64,000 nucleotides of DNA from JAEZBP01 sp963832725 (GTDB lineage Bacteria; Myxococcota_A; Polyangia; Polyangiales; Sandaracinaceae). Location of the stretch: NCBI GenBank assembly GCA_963832725.1, contig CAWHVG010000003.1, positions 1,426,001-1,490,000 on the forward strand. Direction: 5' to 3'. Below are positions 7,888 to 17,118 of this stretch, in pieces (the first letter of the stretch is position 1; every line of letters begins with the position of its first letter). The position numbers were made by a program, and so were the translations under genes. The notes beneath the pieces are model-generated. The model was given only the letters and a program-made list of their open reading frames with translations. It was not told the origin of the DNA and made no database searches.

Positions 7888-9597
7888 GTGCAGCGCTACA
7901 GCCCGGACCGCGACGAACGAGGCCGCGACGTCATCGAGATTCCCGAGCGCGGCAGCGCCGTGCTCGCGCACAACATGTACAACCGAGGTACGGCGTTCAC
8001 ACGCGAGCAGCGCGAGGCCCTCGGCCTGACCGGCCTCTTGCCCAACACCGTGCGGACCATCGACGAGCAGGCGCAGCGGGCGTACGTGCACGTCTGCCAG
8101 CACCCGACGGCGCTGGCCCGCTACGTGGCGCTGGCCGATCTCGAGGCGCGCAACGCGGTGCTCTTCTACCGCGTGCTGCTCGACAACCTCGTCGATCTCC
8201 TGCCCGTCGTGTACACGCCGACCGTCGGCGAGGCCTGCCAGCAGTACAGCCACATCTTCCGCCGCGGCCGCGGGCTCTGGATCACCCCCGACCATCAGGG
8301 GCGCATCGCCCAGGTGCTCCAGAACGCGCCCTACCACGACGTGCGGCTGATCGTGGTGACGGACAACGAGCGCATCCTCGGGCTCGGCGATCAGGGCGCG
8401 GGCGGGATGGGCATCCCCGTCGGCAAGCTGGCGCTCTACACCGTCGGCGCCGGCTTCCACCCGACCGCCACGCTGCCGATCAGCCTCGACGTCGGCACCG
8501 ACAACGAGGATCTCCTCGGCGATCCCTTCTACGTCGGCTGGCGCGGCAGGCGCCTGCGCGGCGAGCGCTACGACGCGCTGGTGGAGGAGTTCGTCACGGC
8601 CGTGAAGGAGGTCTTTCCCGACGCGCTGCTGCAGTGGGAGGACTTCAAGAAGGACAACGCATTCCACCTGCTCGACCGCTATCGCGATCGGCTGCTGAGC
8701 TTCAACGACGACATCCAGGGGACGGCCGGCGTGGCGCTGGCCGGGGTCGTCGCCGCCTCGCGCATCAGCGGGATCCCGATGGAGCAGCAGCGGGTGGTCA
8801 TGGTCGGCGCCGGCGCGGCGGGCATCGGCATCGCGCGGCTCTTGCGCTCGGAGCTCCAACAGCTCGGCGTCTCGGGCGACGCGCTCACGCGGGCCATCGC
8901 CGTGCTCGACAGCCGCGGCCTCTTGGTGGAGGGGCGCGACTTCCAATCCGCCTACAAGAGCGAGTTCGCGTGGCCGGCGGAGCTCGCCGAGCGCGAGGGG
9001 CTCTCGGGCGAGGGGGCAGGCGGGCTGCTCGCGTGCGTGAAGGCGCTGAAGCCGACGGTGCTGATCGGGACCTCCGGGCAGGCGAATACGTTCACCGAGG
9101 ACATCGTGAGGGCCATGGCCGAGCACGTGGACCGACCCGCGATCTTCCCCTTCAGCAACCCGAACTCGAAGAGCGAGGCGCACCCGCGCGACCTCGTGAC
9201 GTGGACCGACGGTCGCGCGCTCATCGCGACCGGGAGCCCCTTCGACGCGATCGAGCACGGGGGACGCACCGTCTCGGTGGCGCAGGGCAACAACGTCTAC
9301 GTCTTCCCCGGCGTCGGGCTGGGGGCGCTCGCCAGCGGCGCGCGGCGGGTCGTGGAGTCGATGTTCACCGCCGCCGCCCACGCCATCGGCGAGCTGGTCT
9401 CGGACGAGGCCATCGAGCGGAGCGAGCTCTACCCGCCGCTCGCGGAGCTGCGGTCGATCTCGCGCGCGGTGGCCATCGCCGTCGGGCTGGACGCGATGCG
9501 CTCGGATGTGGCGCCTCGCATCGAACGGGACGAGCTGGAGCGCCGCGTCGACGCGATGATGTGGGCGCCGGGGTATCCGACGCTGCGCTTGCCCTGA
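7888..9597 (+). CDS. maeA: NAD-dependent malic enzyme
   Basis: Oxidative decarboxylation of malate to pyruvate with NAD, a cytosolic anaplerotic enzyme. The 569-aa product has the usual length of the large MaeA/SfcA type. It carries the family signature FNDDIQGTAGV, the N-terminal VYTPTVGEACQQY, the loop GLGDQGAGGMGIPVGKL, a Rossmann motif VMVGAGAAGIGIARLL and SNPNSKSEA. GTG 7888 is chosen because AGAGGG lies 5 nt upstream and the protein then begins QRYSPDRDERG, as expected. It is monocistronic and divergent from dprE1-dprE2. Confidence 0.95.
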   Translation: MQRYSPDRDERGRDVIEIPERGSAVLAHNMYNRGTAFTREQREALGLTGLLPNTVRTIDEQAQRAYVHVCQHPTALARYVALADLEARNAVLFYRVLLDNLVDLLPVVYTPTVGEACQQYSHIFRRGRGLWITPDHQGRIAQVLQNAPYHDVRLIVVTDNERILGLGDQGAGGMGIPVGKLALYTVGAGFHPTATLPISLDVGTDNEDLLGDPFYVGWRGRRLRGERYDALVEEFVTAVKEVFPDALLQWEDFKKDNAFHLLDRYRDRLLSFNDDIQGTAGVALAGVVAASRISGIPMEQQRVVMVGAGAAGIGIARLLRSELQQLGVSGDALTRAIAVLDSRGLLVEGRDFQSAYKSEFAWPAELAEREGLSGEGAGGLLACVKALKPTVLIGTSGQANTFTEDIVRAMAEHVDRPAIFPFSNPNSKSEAHPRDLVTWTDGRALIATGSPFDAIEHGGRTVSVAQGNNVYVFPGVGLGALASGARRVVESMFTAAAHAIGELVSDEAIERSELYPPLAELRSISRAVAIAVGLDAMRSDVAPRIERDELERRVDAMMWAPGYPTLRLP

Positions 9598-9944
9598 ACA
9601 TCCGCTCTTGCCCTGAACACCCTGGCGACGCTCGAATCGCCGCGCGCGAGCGCTCGCGCTCGCTCCGTTCGTAGGAGGGAGGGGCTCGAAGCCACGGCAG
9701 CTGCCCGCCGGGACGCGGCGGCATTCGCGCCCTTCCTCGTCACGCGCGCGGATTCGTCCGTCGACGGGTGGGACCCTCGCGGCGCTGCCCCGGGGTGGGT
9801 CTCGCCATCCTGCGCGCCCTCGCGGGCAATCGAGGATCCAGCGTCGACCGAGCACAGTCGTTTACGGCTCGGCTCCGGGTCTAGCGGTGCACGAAAGCGC
9901 TCGCGCTCCGCCGGGGCGCGCGCTCCGAACCGGAGGCAACACCG
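9598..9944. other. intergenic region with a 13-bp duplication at the malic-enzyme 3' end
   Basis: CTTGCCCTGAACA spans the maeA stop (9588-9600) and is repeated at 9607-9619. Nothing else recognisable: no terminator with a T-tract and no gene. Confidence 0.4.
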
Positions 9945-11333
9945 ATGCGACTCGAATCGAGGACCAAAATGTTCGCGCTGCTCGTGGCGCTGACCCTCTT
10001 CGCGGGCTGCGACGACAACAACGAGCACCGCGACGCGGGGCCCGACTCAGGGCGCGAGGACGGCGGCCCGAGCGTCGGGGACGGAGGGGCCGCACGCAGC
10101 GTCGCCGCGCTGCTCGCGAGCGACCCGAGCTACACCATGCTGGTGGCCGCCGCGACGCGGGCGGGGCTGGCCGACACGCTCGCGGGCGCCGGCCCCGTCA
10201 CCGTGTTCGCGCCGACCAACGCGGCGTTCGCCGCCTCGGGGATCAGCAGCGCGGATATCGACGCGATGCCGATCGATCAGCTGAAGACCACGCTCGCCTA
10301 CCACGTGGTGGCGGGCAAAACGATCGAGCCGGCACAGCTCACCAACGGGCCCATCCTGACGGCGGCGGACCTCTCCGCCATCGTGGGGCAAGACAGCGGT
10401 GTCACGCTCAACGGCGGCGACTCCGTCACCGGCGGCGCGAACGTGACCACGCCCGGCACCGTGGCCTCGAACGGCATCTACTACCCCATCGATCGGGTGC
10501 TCTTGCCCCCGAACCTGCTCGCGATGGCCACCTACGTCGGCCTCACCTCGTTCACGAGCGCGGTCAACGGCGCCAACCTGGGCACCGAGCTGTCGAAGCC
10601 GGGCCCCTACACGGTCTTCGCCCCCAACAACGACGCGTTCGCGGCCCTCTCGCCGGCGCCGACCGGCGCCGCGCTGCAGACGACGCTGCTCTATCACGTG
10701 ACGGCGCAGCGGCTGACCGCGGCGGACATCGGCGCGCTGCCGACGCCGGCCATCGACATGGCCACGAAGAACACGTGGGGCAATCCGATCAGCGCCATCG
10801 TCAACACCAACGGCGTGAACGACGCGAAGTTCGTGCTCACCGACCTCTACGCGACCAACGGCGTGATGCACGTGATCGACACCGTGCTGATGCCGCCGAA
10901 CATCGTGCAGATGGCCGGCTACGCCGGGCTGACGGACCTGCTGACCGCGGTCCAGAACGCCGCACCGCTCTCGGACGGAACGACGCTGCCGACGCTGCTC
11001 TCGGGCACGGGCCCGTTCACCCTCTTCGCGCCCAACAACGACGCGTTCCAGGCGGCCTCGTCGACCACCTCCTCGCTGAGCGCGGACCAGCTCCGCGACG
11101 TGCTGCTCTATCACGTGCTCTCGCCGACCCTCTACGGAACGCCGGTGTTGGCGACCGACCTTCCCGCGCCCCCGGGCGGGCAGGTACAGACGGCCCTCGG
11201 TCTGCCGGCCAACGTGAACACCGCCGTGCAGCCTCCCACCATCGAGGGGGCGCCGATCCTCGTCCCCGACGTCAACGCGACCAATGGTGTGGTCCACGTG
11301 ATCGGCGCGGTGCTCGTCCCCCCAGGCACCTGA
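9945..11333 (+). CDS. lipoprotein with three fasciclin (FAS1) domains
   Basis: Predicted surface lipoprotein of 462 aa. The signal peptide ends in a lipobox (TLFAGC, Cys near residue 21), then an Asp/Gly-rich linker and three FAS1 domains at about residues 45-180, 180-315 and 315-460. Each repeats the two FAS1 blocks: PVTVFAPTNAAF / YTVFAPNNDAF / FTLFAPNNDAF, and NGVxHVID-type (NGVMHVIDTVLMP, NGVVHVIGAVLVP). FAS1 proteins mediate adhesion or matrix contacts. ATG 9945 is used; ATG 9969 is an alternative giving a shorter signal peptide. Confidence 0.9.
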   Translation: MRLESRTKMFALLVALTLFAGCDDNNEHRDAGPDSGREDGGPSVGDGGAARSVAALLASDPSYTMLVAAATRAGLADTLAGAGPVTVFAPTNAAFAASGISSADIDAMPIDQLKTTLAYHVVAGKTIEPAQLTNGPILTAADLSAIVGQDSGVTLNGGDSVTGGANVTTPGTVASNGIYYPIDRVLLPPNLLAMATYVGLTSFTSAVNGANLGTELSKPGPYTVFAPNNDAFAALSPAPTGAALQTTLLYHVTAQRLTAADIGALPTPAIDMATKNTWGNPISAIVNTNGVNDAKFVLTDLYATNGVMHVIDTVLMPPNIVQMAGYAGLTDLLTAVQNAAPLSDGTTLPTLLSGTGPFTLFAPNNDAFQAASSTTSSLSADQLRDVLLYHVLSPTLYGTPVLATDLPAPPGGQVQTALGLPANVNTAVQPPTIEGAPILVPDVNATNGVVHVIGAVLVPPGT

Positions 11334-11413
11334 GGCAGCACACGCCACCTTCCAGCGTGCGCTCGTGACGGTGATGCGCCGTCGCGCGTCCGATGGCCGG
11401 TGGCGAGATGCCA

Positions 11414-11459
11414 GCCGCGCGCGCCGGGGAACGAGCCCGGCGCGCGCGGCCCCCTTTTT
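11414..11459 (+). terminator. rho-independent terminator after the FAS1 gene
   Basis: Perfect 15-bp stem (11414-11428 with 11436-11450), 7-nt loop, then CCCC and TTTTT. It lies about 80 nt after the FAS1 stop and is the clearest intrinsic terminator in the window. Confidence 0.9.
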
Positions 11460-11548
11460 CCCGAGCAGGAGCGGACTCGCGCGCCGACCTCACGTCCGGA
11501 GAAGGACGGCGCCGCGCGACCGAAGGTGCGACGAAGCGAGCGGCCCGC

Positions 11549-12868
11549 TCAGGAGCACGGCGGGACGTCGAAGGTCACGACCTCTTGGCAATGGCTCGGG
11601 TCGTCGGCGGAGAAGCAGCGGTCCGGGCGGCCTCGGCCCGAGAACGAGCCGGTGAGCACGACCGTCTCGCCGCAGGCGCGGACCGTGACCCGGTAGTCGA
11701 CGCGGCGGCCGTCGATGCAGCTCTCCCAGTGGCCGACGTTCACGCGGTAGGTGCCGGCGGGCGCGCGCCCGGCTGGGAAGTAGACGTGCTCGTTGTTGAC
11801 GCCGAGATTGCTGCTGCACGCGGCGTTGGCGTCGAGGTCGAGGTGGCCGCCGTCGAAGCCGTCCGTGTTGCCGAAGAAGACGGTCGCGCCGCTCGGTCCG
11901 CTGACGTAGAGGTCGAGGTCGGTCGCCTCGCTCATGCTCAACGTCACCTCGACGTCGCCCGCGCCGACCGCGACGACGACGAGCTTCCGGGTGACCGGCG
12001 CCGAGACGCGCCCGCCGTCGTCGACGGCGGCGATCCGCATGGTGACCGGGAACGACTCGCCGGCCCGCGCGGGCGTTCCGTCGGGGCGAATGGCCGAGAG
12101 GATGGCGAAGTGGATGGTCGCACCGTCGGAGCCGGCGGCGGAGACCACGCCGAGCTCGGTCGGCGTCGTGGCCGGGAGGCGGAAGTGGCCGCGGTAGCCG
12201 TCGAGCTCGATCAGGTACGCCATCACGTTCGTTCCGCCGGACGCGTCGCGCGCCGAGACGCCGACCTCGGCCGGTGTGCGGGCGACGACGGTCAAGGGCG
12301 AGTCGTCCCGGTTCCAGACCCGCGGGCCACCGGGTGACGCGGCCGGCATGGCGCTCGGCGCAAGCTCGGCGCCGGGCACGATCCAGGGGTTGTCGACGGT
12401 GCGGCCGGCGGCGACGGTGCCGGGCGTGGTGGACGGCAGCAAGCGGCCGCTCGGGACCATGCTCTCGATGCGGACGTGTGGCCCGGGCCGGTAGCGGCGG
12501 CGCATGTCGTCGACGGATCGCGGGGGCCGCTGAGGCGTCGTGGCCGGCGAAGGGGTGGTGGGCTCGGTCGGCCTGGGCTCGGTCGGCCTGGGCTCGGTCG
12601 GCCTGGGCTCCGGGGTGCTCGCCGGATCGTCGTGCCCGCCCCACCCCGTCATTCGGCGGTGGGCGCCGACGCCGATCCCGATCGCGGCCGCCAAGAGCAG
12701 GAGCGCGCCGCAGCCGACGCCGCAGCCGACCAGCGCGCGCCCGACCGGAGAGGGAGCCTCTCCCGGATCGCTCCACCGCGTCTCCGTCCTGCCTCGCGCC
12801 AACGCGTTCCTCCCGGTCGACGGAACGTATCGCCTTCGCACTCGGCGAGCCTTCGGCCGCCGAAACAA
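11549..12868 (-). CDS. membrane-anchored protein with C-terminal extracellular beta domain
   Basis: About 439 aa. A short basic N-terminus precedes one hydrophobic helix (VGCGVGCGALLLLAAAIGIG), then four EPRPT-type repeats encoded by a 15-bp tandem repeat (about 12565-12610), a long Ser/Pro-rich spacer and a C-terminal domain. That domain (DLDLYVSGPSG, GGHLDLDANAAC, APAGTYRVNVGHWESC) resembles the DUF2135/YfaP-type domain also seen at the end of the 39.5-kb lipoprotein. Asp-rich loops suggest metal binding, which is inference. The start is uncertain: TTG 12868 opens the frame, TTG 12802 is an alternative. Function unknown. Confidence 0.65.
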   Translation of the reverse strand: MFRRPKARRVRRRYVPSTGRNALARGRTETRWSDPGEAPSPVGRALVGCGVGCGALLLLAAAIGIGVGAHRRMTGWGGHDDPASTPEPRPTEPRPTEPRPTEPTTPSPATTPQRPPRSVDDMRRRYRPGPHVRIESMVPSGRLLPSTTPGTVAAGRTVDNPWIVPGAELAPSAMPAASPGGPRVWNRDDSPLTVVARTPAEVGVSARDASGGTNVMAYLIELDGYRGHFRLPATTPTELGVVSAAGSDGATIHFAILSAIRPDGTPARAGESFPVTMRIAAVDDGGRVSAPVTRKLVVVAVGAGDVEVTLSMSEATDLDLYVSGPSGATVFFGNTDGFDGGHLDLDANAACSSNLGVNNEHVYFPAGRAPAGTYRVNVGHWESCIDGRRVDYRVTVRACGETVVLTGSFSGRGRPDRCFSADDPSHCQEVVTFDVPPCS

Positions 12869-12916
12869 TCATTCGTCGAGGAGGTCCGCGCCCTTCCCTC
12901 GCGCGGGCACGATGCC

Positions 12917-13469
12917 TCAGCCGCCCGGGAGGTCGTCCGGCGAGTCCCAGTCGTGGAGGTGGGTGTCGGCGAGCAGGACGGGCTCGGCGCCCGCCTCGTC
13001 GAGCAGGGCCTGCAGCGCGTGCTCCGTCGCCACGATCCGCCGTTCCACGAGCGGGAGGACGCGGGGGGCGTCGTAGCGCGCGCAGAGCGGCTCCCAGCGG
13101 CCGTTCCGCCTCGGCGCCACCACAGGCGCGGACGGGGCCGCCAACAACGCCTCGAGATCGGCGCGCGTGACGAAGGGCATGTCGCAGGCGAGCGCGAGCG
13201 CGCGGCGCTCTCCCGCGGCCGTCAGGAGCGCCGCCAGCCCGCCCAGCGGGCCGATCCCCGGCGGGGCATCGGGTATCGCGGGCAGCCCCAGCGCCGCATA
13301 CTCCGAGCGCACGCCGACCAGCACGTGCTCGATGCCCAGCTCCGCCAGCAACGCGCTCCAGCGGGCGACCAGGGTCTGCCCGCCGTCGGTCCGCAAGAGC
13401 CCCTTCGGACAGCCCATCCGCCGCGAGGCTCCGCCGACGAAGAATCCCTGCCAGCACGTCGTCGCGCAT
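12917..13469 (-). CDS. mobA: molybdenum cofactor guanylyltransferase MobA (one-base frameshift in the sequence)
   Basis: Transfers GMP from GTP to molybdopterin to form the MGD cofactor. From ATG 13469 the frame reads MRDDVLAG and is then interrupted at GAATC (13442-13446, plus strand). Removing one base gives LAGIFVGGASRRMGCPKG, an excellent MobA N-terminal motif, and a 183-aa protein of family length. Further motifs are IPDAPPGIGPLGGLAALL, ACDMPFV and VAPRRNGRWEPLCARY. Without correction the protein would begin at ATG 13417 and lack the GTP-binding loop. A GCTACGCT element lies 9 nt before the start. The nearby NarM-like gene fits a nitrate or molybdoenzyme context. Confidence 0.85.
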
Positions 13470-13478
13470 CGAGCCCGG

Positions 13479-13486
13479 AGCGTAGC
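13479..13486 (-). promoter_or_regulatory. GCTACGCT -10 element 9 nt before mobA
   Basis: TACGCT (13484-13479 on the minus strand) ends 9 nt before ATG 13469. This places the transcription start at or next to the start codon. The 18 bp at 13475-13492 are identical to 46861-46878, which lie upstream of the Nramp-like gene. Confidence 0.45.
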
Positions 13487-13594
13487 AGTCCGTCGAACGC
13501 TCGCTCCTCGGTCCGGTCAGGGCATTCGCCCGTGGGGCAGCGCGCGGTCGCGGGGCACGATGGGAGCACCGGCCGGGCGCTGGACGGCTCCGGC

Positions 13595-13602
13595 GCTACG
13601 CT
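13595..13602 (+). promoter_or_regulatory. GCTACGCT -10 element 6 nt before the P-loop kinase gene
   Basis: TACGCT at 13597-13602 is followed by CGGCGC and then ATG 13609, with no Shine-Dalgarno between. A leaderless transcript is predicted. Confidence 0.45.
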
Positions 13603-13608
13603 CGGCGC

Positions 13609-14187
13609 ATGGAGGCGAAGCGGATCTGCGTCATCGGATGCAGCGGGGCCGGCAAGACGACCTTCGCGAGGCGCTGCGCCGAGCTCGGATATGCCGTGCT
13701 GGAGCTGGACTCGGTGTTCCACCAGGCGGGCTGGACGACGCTCCCCGCCGACGAAGCGCGCAGGCGGGTGGACGCGTTCACGCGGACGCACGAGCGCTGG
13801 GTGGTGGACGGCAACTACTTGGTCCTCCGCGACCTGCTCTGGTCGCGGGCCGACGCGGTCGTCTGGCTCGATCCCGAACGGACGACCACGTTCGCGCGGG
13901 TCGTCCGGCGCACGCTGCGCCGGTTCCTGCGCCGCGAGGTCCTGTGGAGCGGTAACCGGGAGCGTCTGTCGGAGGTCCTCTCGCTGGACCCGGAGCGCTC
14001 GGTCGTGAGCTGGGCCTGGGCGCACCACCCCCACTACCGGCGGGAATACCTGCGCGAGATGGAGCGCCGGCCCGACCTTCGTTGGGTGCGCCTTCGAAGC
14101 CCGGGCGCCGTCGACGCGCTCTTCGCCCGCTCCCTCACCGGGCTGGTCCTGGAGCCGACCCCGCTCCGATACGCCGGGCTCGAGTAG
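13609..14187 (+). CDS. P-loop kinase-like protein (FlaR/adenylate-kinase-related)
   Basis: A 192-aa P-loop NTPase. Walker A is GCSGAGKT (10-17), followed by LELDSVFHQAGWTT, a Trp-rich substrate segment and VVDGNYLVLRDLLWSRADAVVWLD, then RxxxR-rich lid-like helices. This arrangement is that of the small kinases annotated as topology modulation protein/FlaR. The family is thought to phosphorylate small molecules, but the substrate is unknown. It is divergent from mobA and convergent with the NarM-like gene. Confidence 0.75.
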   Translation: MEAKRICVIGCSGAGKTTFARRCAELGYAVLELDSVFHQAGWTTLPADEARRRVDAFTRTHERWVVDGNYLVLRDLLWSRADAVVWLDPERTTTFARVVRRTLRRFLRREVLWSGNRERLSEVLSLDPERSVVSWAWAHHPHYRREYLREMERRPDLRWVRLRSPGAVDALFARSLTGLVLEPTPLRYAGLE

Positions 14188-14284
14188 CGCGTCGCCCGAG
14201 AGGCGCGACGCCGTGCGCCCAGCCGCTCGCGCGTGGCTCCGAAGGGCGTCGCGCACAGTGGCGGCGGAGCGCGCTCGCCGCGCG

Positions 14285-14704
14285 TCAACGCGCTCGAGCA
14301 CGAACGAGGGCGTCGTACGCGGCGGCGAGCTTGTCGCTACGGCCGCGGCGGGCGTAGCTCGCCAGGGCGTAGCGGCCCACCGGGGTCAGGCGCTGCCAGG
14401 CGGCGTCCTCGAGCGGGCGCGCGGCGCCGAGGGCGGCGGTGAGCTCGGCCGGGACCGCGTCGGGGAGCGGATCCGCGATGGTATCGATGGGCGTCGGCGC
14501 AGGATCGGCGGCGTCGAGCAGCTCGCGCACCCGATCGGCCTCCACCTGCGGCGCTTCGCCGAGCTGGCAGAGAGTCTCGCGGACCATGAACGAGAGGCCT
14601 TGCCACGCCCGCAGCGAGAGTTTGAGACCGGCGCGGTCCAGCGCGCGCCGGCCCGCCATCGGGATCAGGCTCGGATCCGGGTCTTCGAACGGGAGCACGC
14701 GCAT
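14285..14704 (-). CDS. nitrate-reductase-associated protein (NarM-like)
   Basis: A 139-aa protein resembling the conserved nitrate-reductase-associated family (Pfam Nitr_red_assoc, NarM of cyanobacteria). The family layout is visible: an N-terminal FEDPDPSLIPMAGRRALDRA, then GLKLSLRAWQGLSF, and a second repeat LEDAAWQRLTPVGRYALASY. NarM is needed for active cyanobacterial assimilatory nitrate reductase, a molybdoenzyme. Its closeness to mobA supports the assignment, although no nitrate reductase gene is in the window. ATG 14704 is chosen because upstream sequence is low-complexity and overlaps the divergent yihY start region. Confidence 0.7.
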   Translation of the reverse strand: MRVLPFEDPDPSLIPMAGRRALDRAGLKLSLRAWQGLSFMVRETLCQLGEAPQVEADRVRELLDAADPAPTPIDTIADPLPDAVPAELTAALGAARPLEDAAWQRLTPVGRYALASYARRGRSDKLAAAYDALVRARAR

Positions 14705-14783
14705 CCCCCGAACTCTGGCGCGGGCGCCGGTCGCCCACAACCGCCTCTCGCGTCCCGGCCGGGCATGCGATACCACCACCCGG

Positions 14784-15704
14784 GTGCTCGAGACGTTACG
14801 AGAGACGCTGCGCTCGTTCACGTCCCACGGCGGGCGTGTGCTCGGCGCCGCCACGGCGTTCTACGCGCTGCTCTCCGTCGCGCCGATGCTGCTCATCACC
14901 GTCGTGGTGATCGGCGCGCTCACGGATCGCGTCGACGCGCGGGCGCAGGTCGTCGGCAACCTGGCGCTCTGGCTGGGCAGCGCGGGCGCGCACACGGTCG
15001 GCGAGATCCTCGACCGGCTCTCCGAGAACGACAACGGGCCCTTCGCCGGGGCGATCAGCGGAGTGGTCTTGCTCTGGGCGTCCACCCGGCTCTTCTCGCA
15101 GCTCCGCTACGCCATCAACCACCTCTGGGGCGTGCGGGAGGTGGTCGACCAGGAGCGCCTCGCCGTCCGCGCGCTGCGGCAGGTGCGCCAGCGGCTGAGC
15201 GCGCTGGTCATGGTGGTGCTGGTGGTCGTCGTCGTGACGCTGATGGTCCTCGGCAAGGCCGTGCTGAGCGTGGCGGCCAGCCACCTCGGCGCGTCGCTGG
15301 AGACCCGCTGGCACGTGATCGAGTTCGCCGGCTCGTTCGGTGTGCTGGCGCTGCTCTTCGTGGCCGTGTTCAAGGTGCTGCCGGCGGTCCACATCGGGTG
15401 GCGGGACGCGTGCATCGGCGGGCTGGTGACGGCCCTCTTGTTCAGCTTCGGCGCCACGCTGATCGGCTGGTACCTCGGCTTCAAGGGGACCAGCTCGACC
15501 TACGGCGCGGCGGGCTCGCTCGTGGCGCTGCTCCTTTGGATCTACTACTCGGCGCAGGCGTTCTTCCTCGGCGCCGCGTTCACCCGCGTGCACGCCGAGC
15601 GCCACGGCGCGGGCCTCACGCTGGCCGACGGCGCGGTGCGGATCGTCGAAGCCACCGGCTGGCCTTTCCCCGAGCGGGCGGGGCCGAAGCGCGAAGCGGC
15701 CTGA
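14784..15704 (+). CDS. YihY/BrkB-family membrane protein
   Basis: A 306-aa integral membrane protein with about six hydrophobic segments. Family hallmarks are LGAATAFYALLSVAPMLLI near the N-terminus, the LRYAINHLWGV motif in the middle and FKGTSSTYGAAGSLVALLLWIYYSAQAFFLGAAF near the C-terminus. The family was once annotated as RNase BN; its role is unresolved and may be transport. GTG 14784 gives the usual start LETLRETLRSF; no strong RBS is visible. It ends just before the convergent histidine kinase gene. Confidence 0.9.
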   Translation: MLETLRETLRSFTSHGGRVLGAATAFYALLSVAPMLLITVVVIGALTDRVDARAQVVGNLALWLGSAGAHTVGEILDRLSENDNGPFAGAISGVVLLWASTRLFSQLRYAINHLWGVREVVDQERLAVRALRQVRQRLSALVMVVLVVVVVTLMVLGKAVLSVAASHLGASLETRWHVIEFAGSFGVLALLFVAVFKVLPAVHIGWRDACIGGLVTALLFSFGATLIGWYLGFKGTSSTYGAAGSLVALLLWIYYSAQAFFLGAAFTRVHAERHGAGLTLADGAVRIVEATGWPFPERAGPKREAA

Positions 15705-15776
15705 ACGCGCGGACGCCGCCTTGCGCGAGCTCCCTCGCGAACCGGAGCGACCACCGGCGGCGGCGCGGACGAACCC

Positions 15777-17118
15777 TCAGCTCGGCAGGCGCAGCTCGAA
15801 GCGCGATCCCCGGCCCGGCGCGCTCGACACCGTGGCCTCTCCGCCGTGCGCCTCCACGATGGCTTTGACGAAGCTGAGGCCGAGGCCGAGCCCGCGCTGA
15901 TTGCGGCTCGGATCGGCGCGATAGAGTCGGTCCCAGATACGGCCCCGCGCGTCGGCCTCGATACCGATACCGGTGTCGCGCACGGTGAGGACGGCTCGCT
16001 CGCCCTCGCGGCGCGCGCTCACCACGACCTCGCCTCCCTCGCGGGTGTACTTGACGGCGTTGTCGACCAGGTTCGCCAGCGCCTGCGCGATGCGCACTCG
16101 GTCGGCGTTCACCACCACCGGCTCGGCGAGCTCCGCGCGCAGCGTCACGCCCGCCTCCTCGGCCACGTGCGCGTAGAGATCGACCACCTCGCGCGCCAGC
16201 TCGTCGAGCGCGACCGACCTTCGCTCGAGCCGCATCGCGCCGCTCTCGGCCTCGGTGATGTCCGTCAGCGTGCGCAGCGTGGTCAGCACACGGTCGGATT
16301 CCTCCACCACGTCGGCCAGCGCCTCCCGGTGGGCGGCGGGATCGACCTCGCGCAGCGCCAGCTCGGCGGTCACGCGCAGCCGCGTGAGCGGTGTTCGCAG
16401 ATCGTGGGCGACGTGGTCCAGCGCGTCCCGCATCCCGCGGAAGAGCCGCTCGTTGTGGGCCAGCATCGCGTTGAAGGAGGCCGCCAACCGATTCGAGCTC
16501 GTCGCCGCCGGCGCGCTCCGGGACACGCGCGGCGAAGTCGCCCTCCGAGACCACCCGCTGGGCGGTCTCGGCCAGCTCGCGCACCGGCCCGAGCGCGCGC
16601 CGCGTGAGCAAAAACCCGCCGAGCAACGCCAGCACCGCCGCGGTGCCGAGGATCCAGGCGTAGCTCTTCTGCAGCTCCGAGAGCGTCGCCTCCCGCCAGG
16701 CGGCGCTCAGCCCGGTCGCCGGGACCCGGGCGGGGACGATCCGTGTCGCCGTGACCCATCCTCCTCGAGCCAGCCCGAGCGGGACCACGAGGCCGGCCTC
16801 GATGTGCCCGCGCTTCGCAGCATCTCGGGAGCGCTGCGCTCCGGTCGGAGCTCGCGTGGTGTGCTCGCTCGCCGGCTCCTCGAGAGGCCGCGCGCCGGTG
16901 TCGGACGCCGGCGGACACGGACCCGACGCGCCACGCGCGAGCTCTTGATGAAGGACGTCCTCCTGGACGCGCTCGAGCGCGATGGCGGTGGCGCGATCCG
17001 AGGCCACGACCAAGAGCCCGAAGGTGACGAGAAAGAGCGCCGCGTAGAACGCGCCGATGCGAACCGCGAGCGAGCGCGTCCAGCCGAACGGGTCGCGCTC
17101 AGTCCAGGCGGAGGACAT
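15777..17118 (-). CDS. sensor histidine kinase (one-base frameshift in the sequence)
   Basis: Partner of the OmpR-type regulator just upstream. Corrected length is 446 aa: TM1 (IGAFYAALFLVTFGLLVVA), a periplasmic loop of about 130 aa, TM2 (WILGTAAVLALLGGFLL), HAMP, then HisKA with HVAHDLRTPLTRL and HATPase_c boxes NLVDNAVKYT, DTGIGIE and GLGLGLSFV. The frame breaks inside HAMP at GATTC (16490-16494, plus strand). Removing one base gives DELDRLAASFNAML, a textbook HAMP end. ATG 17118 overlaps the regulator stop by 20 bp. Signal and target genes are unknown; the pair lies downstream of the bat operon on the same strand. Confidence 0.85.
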
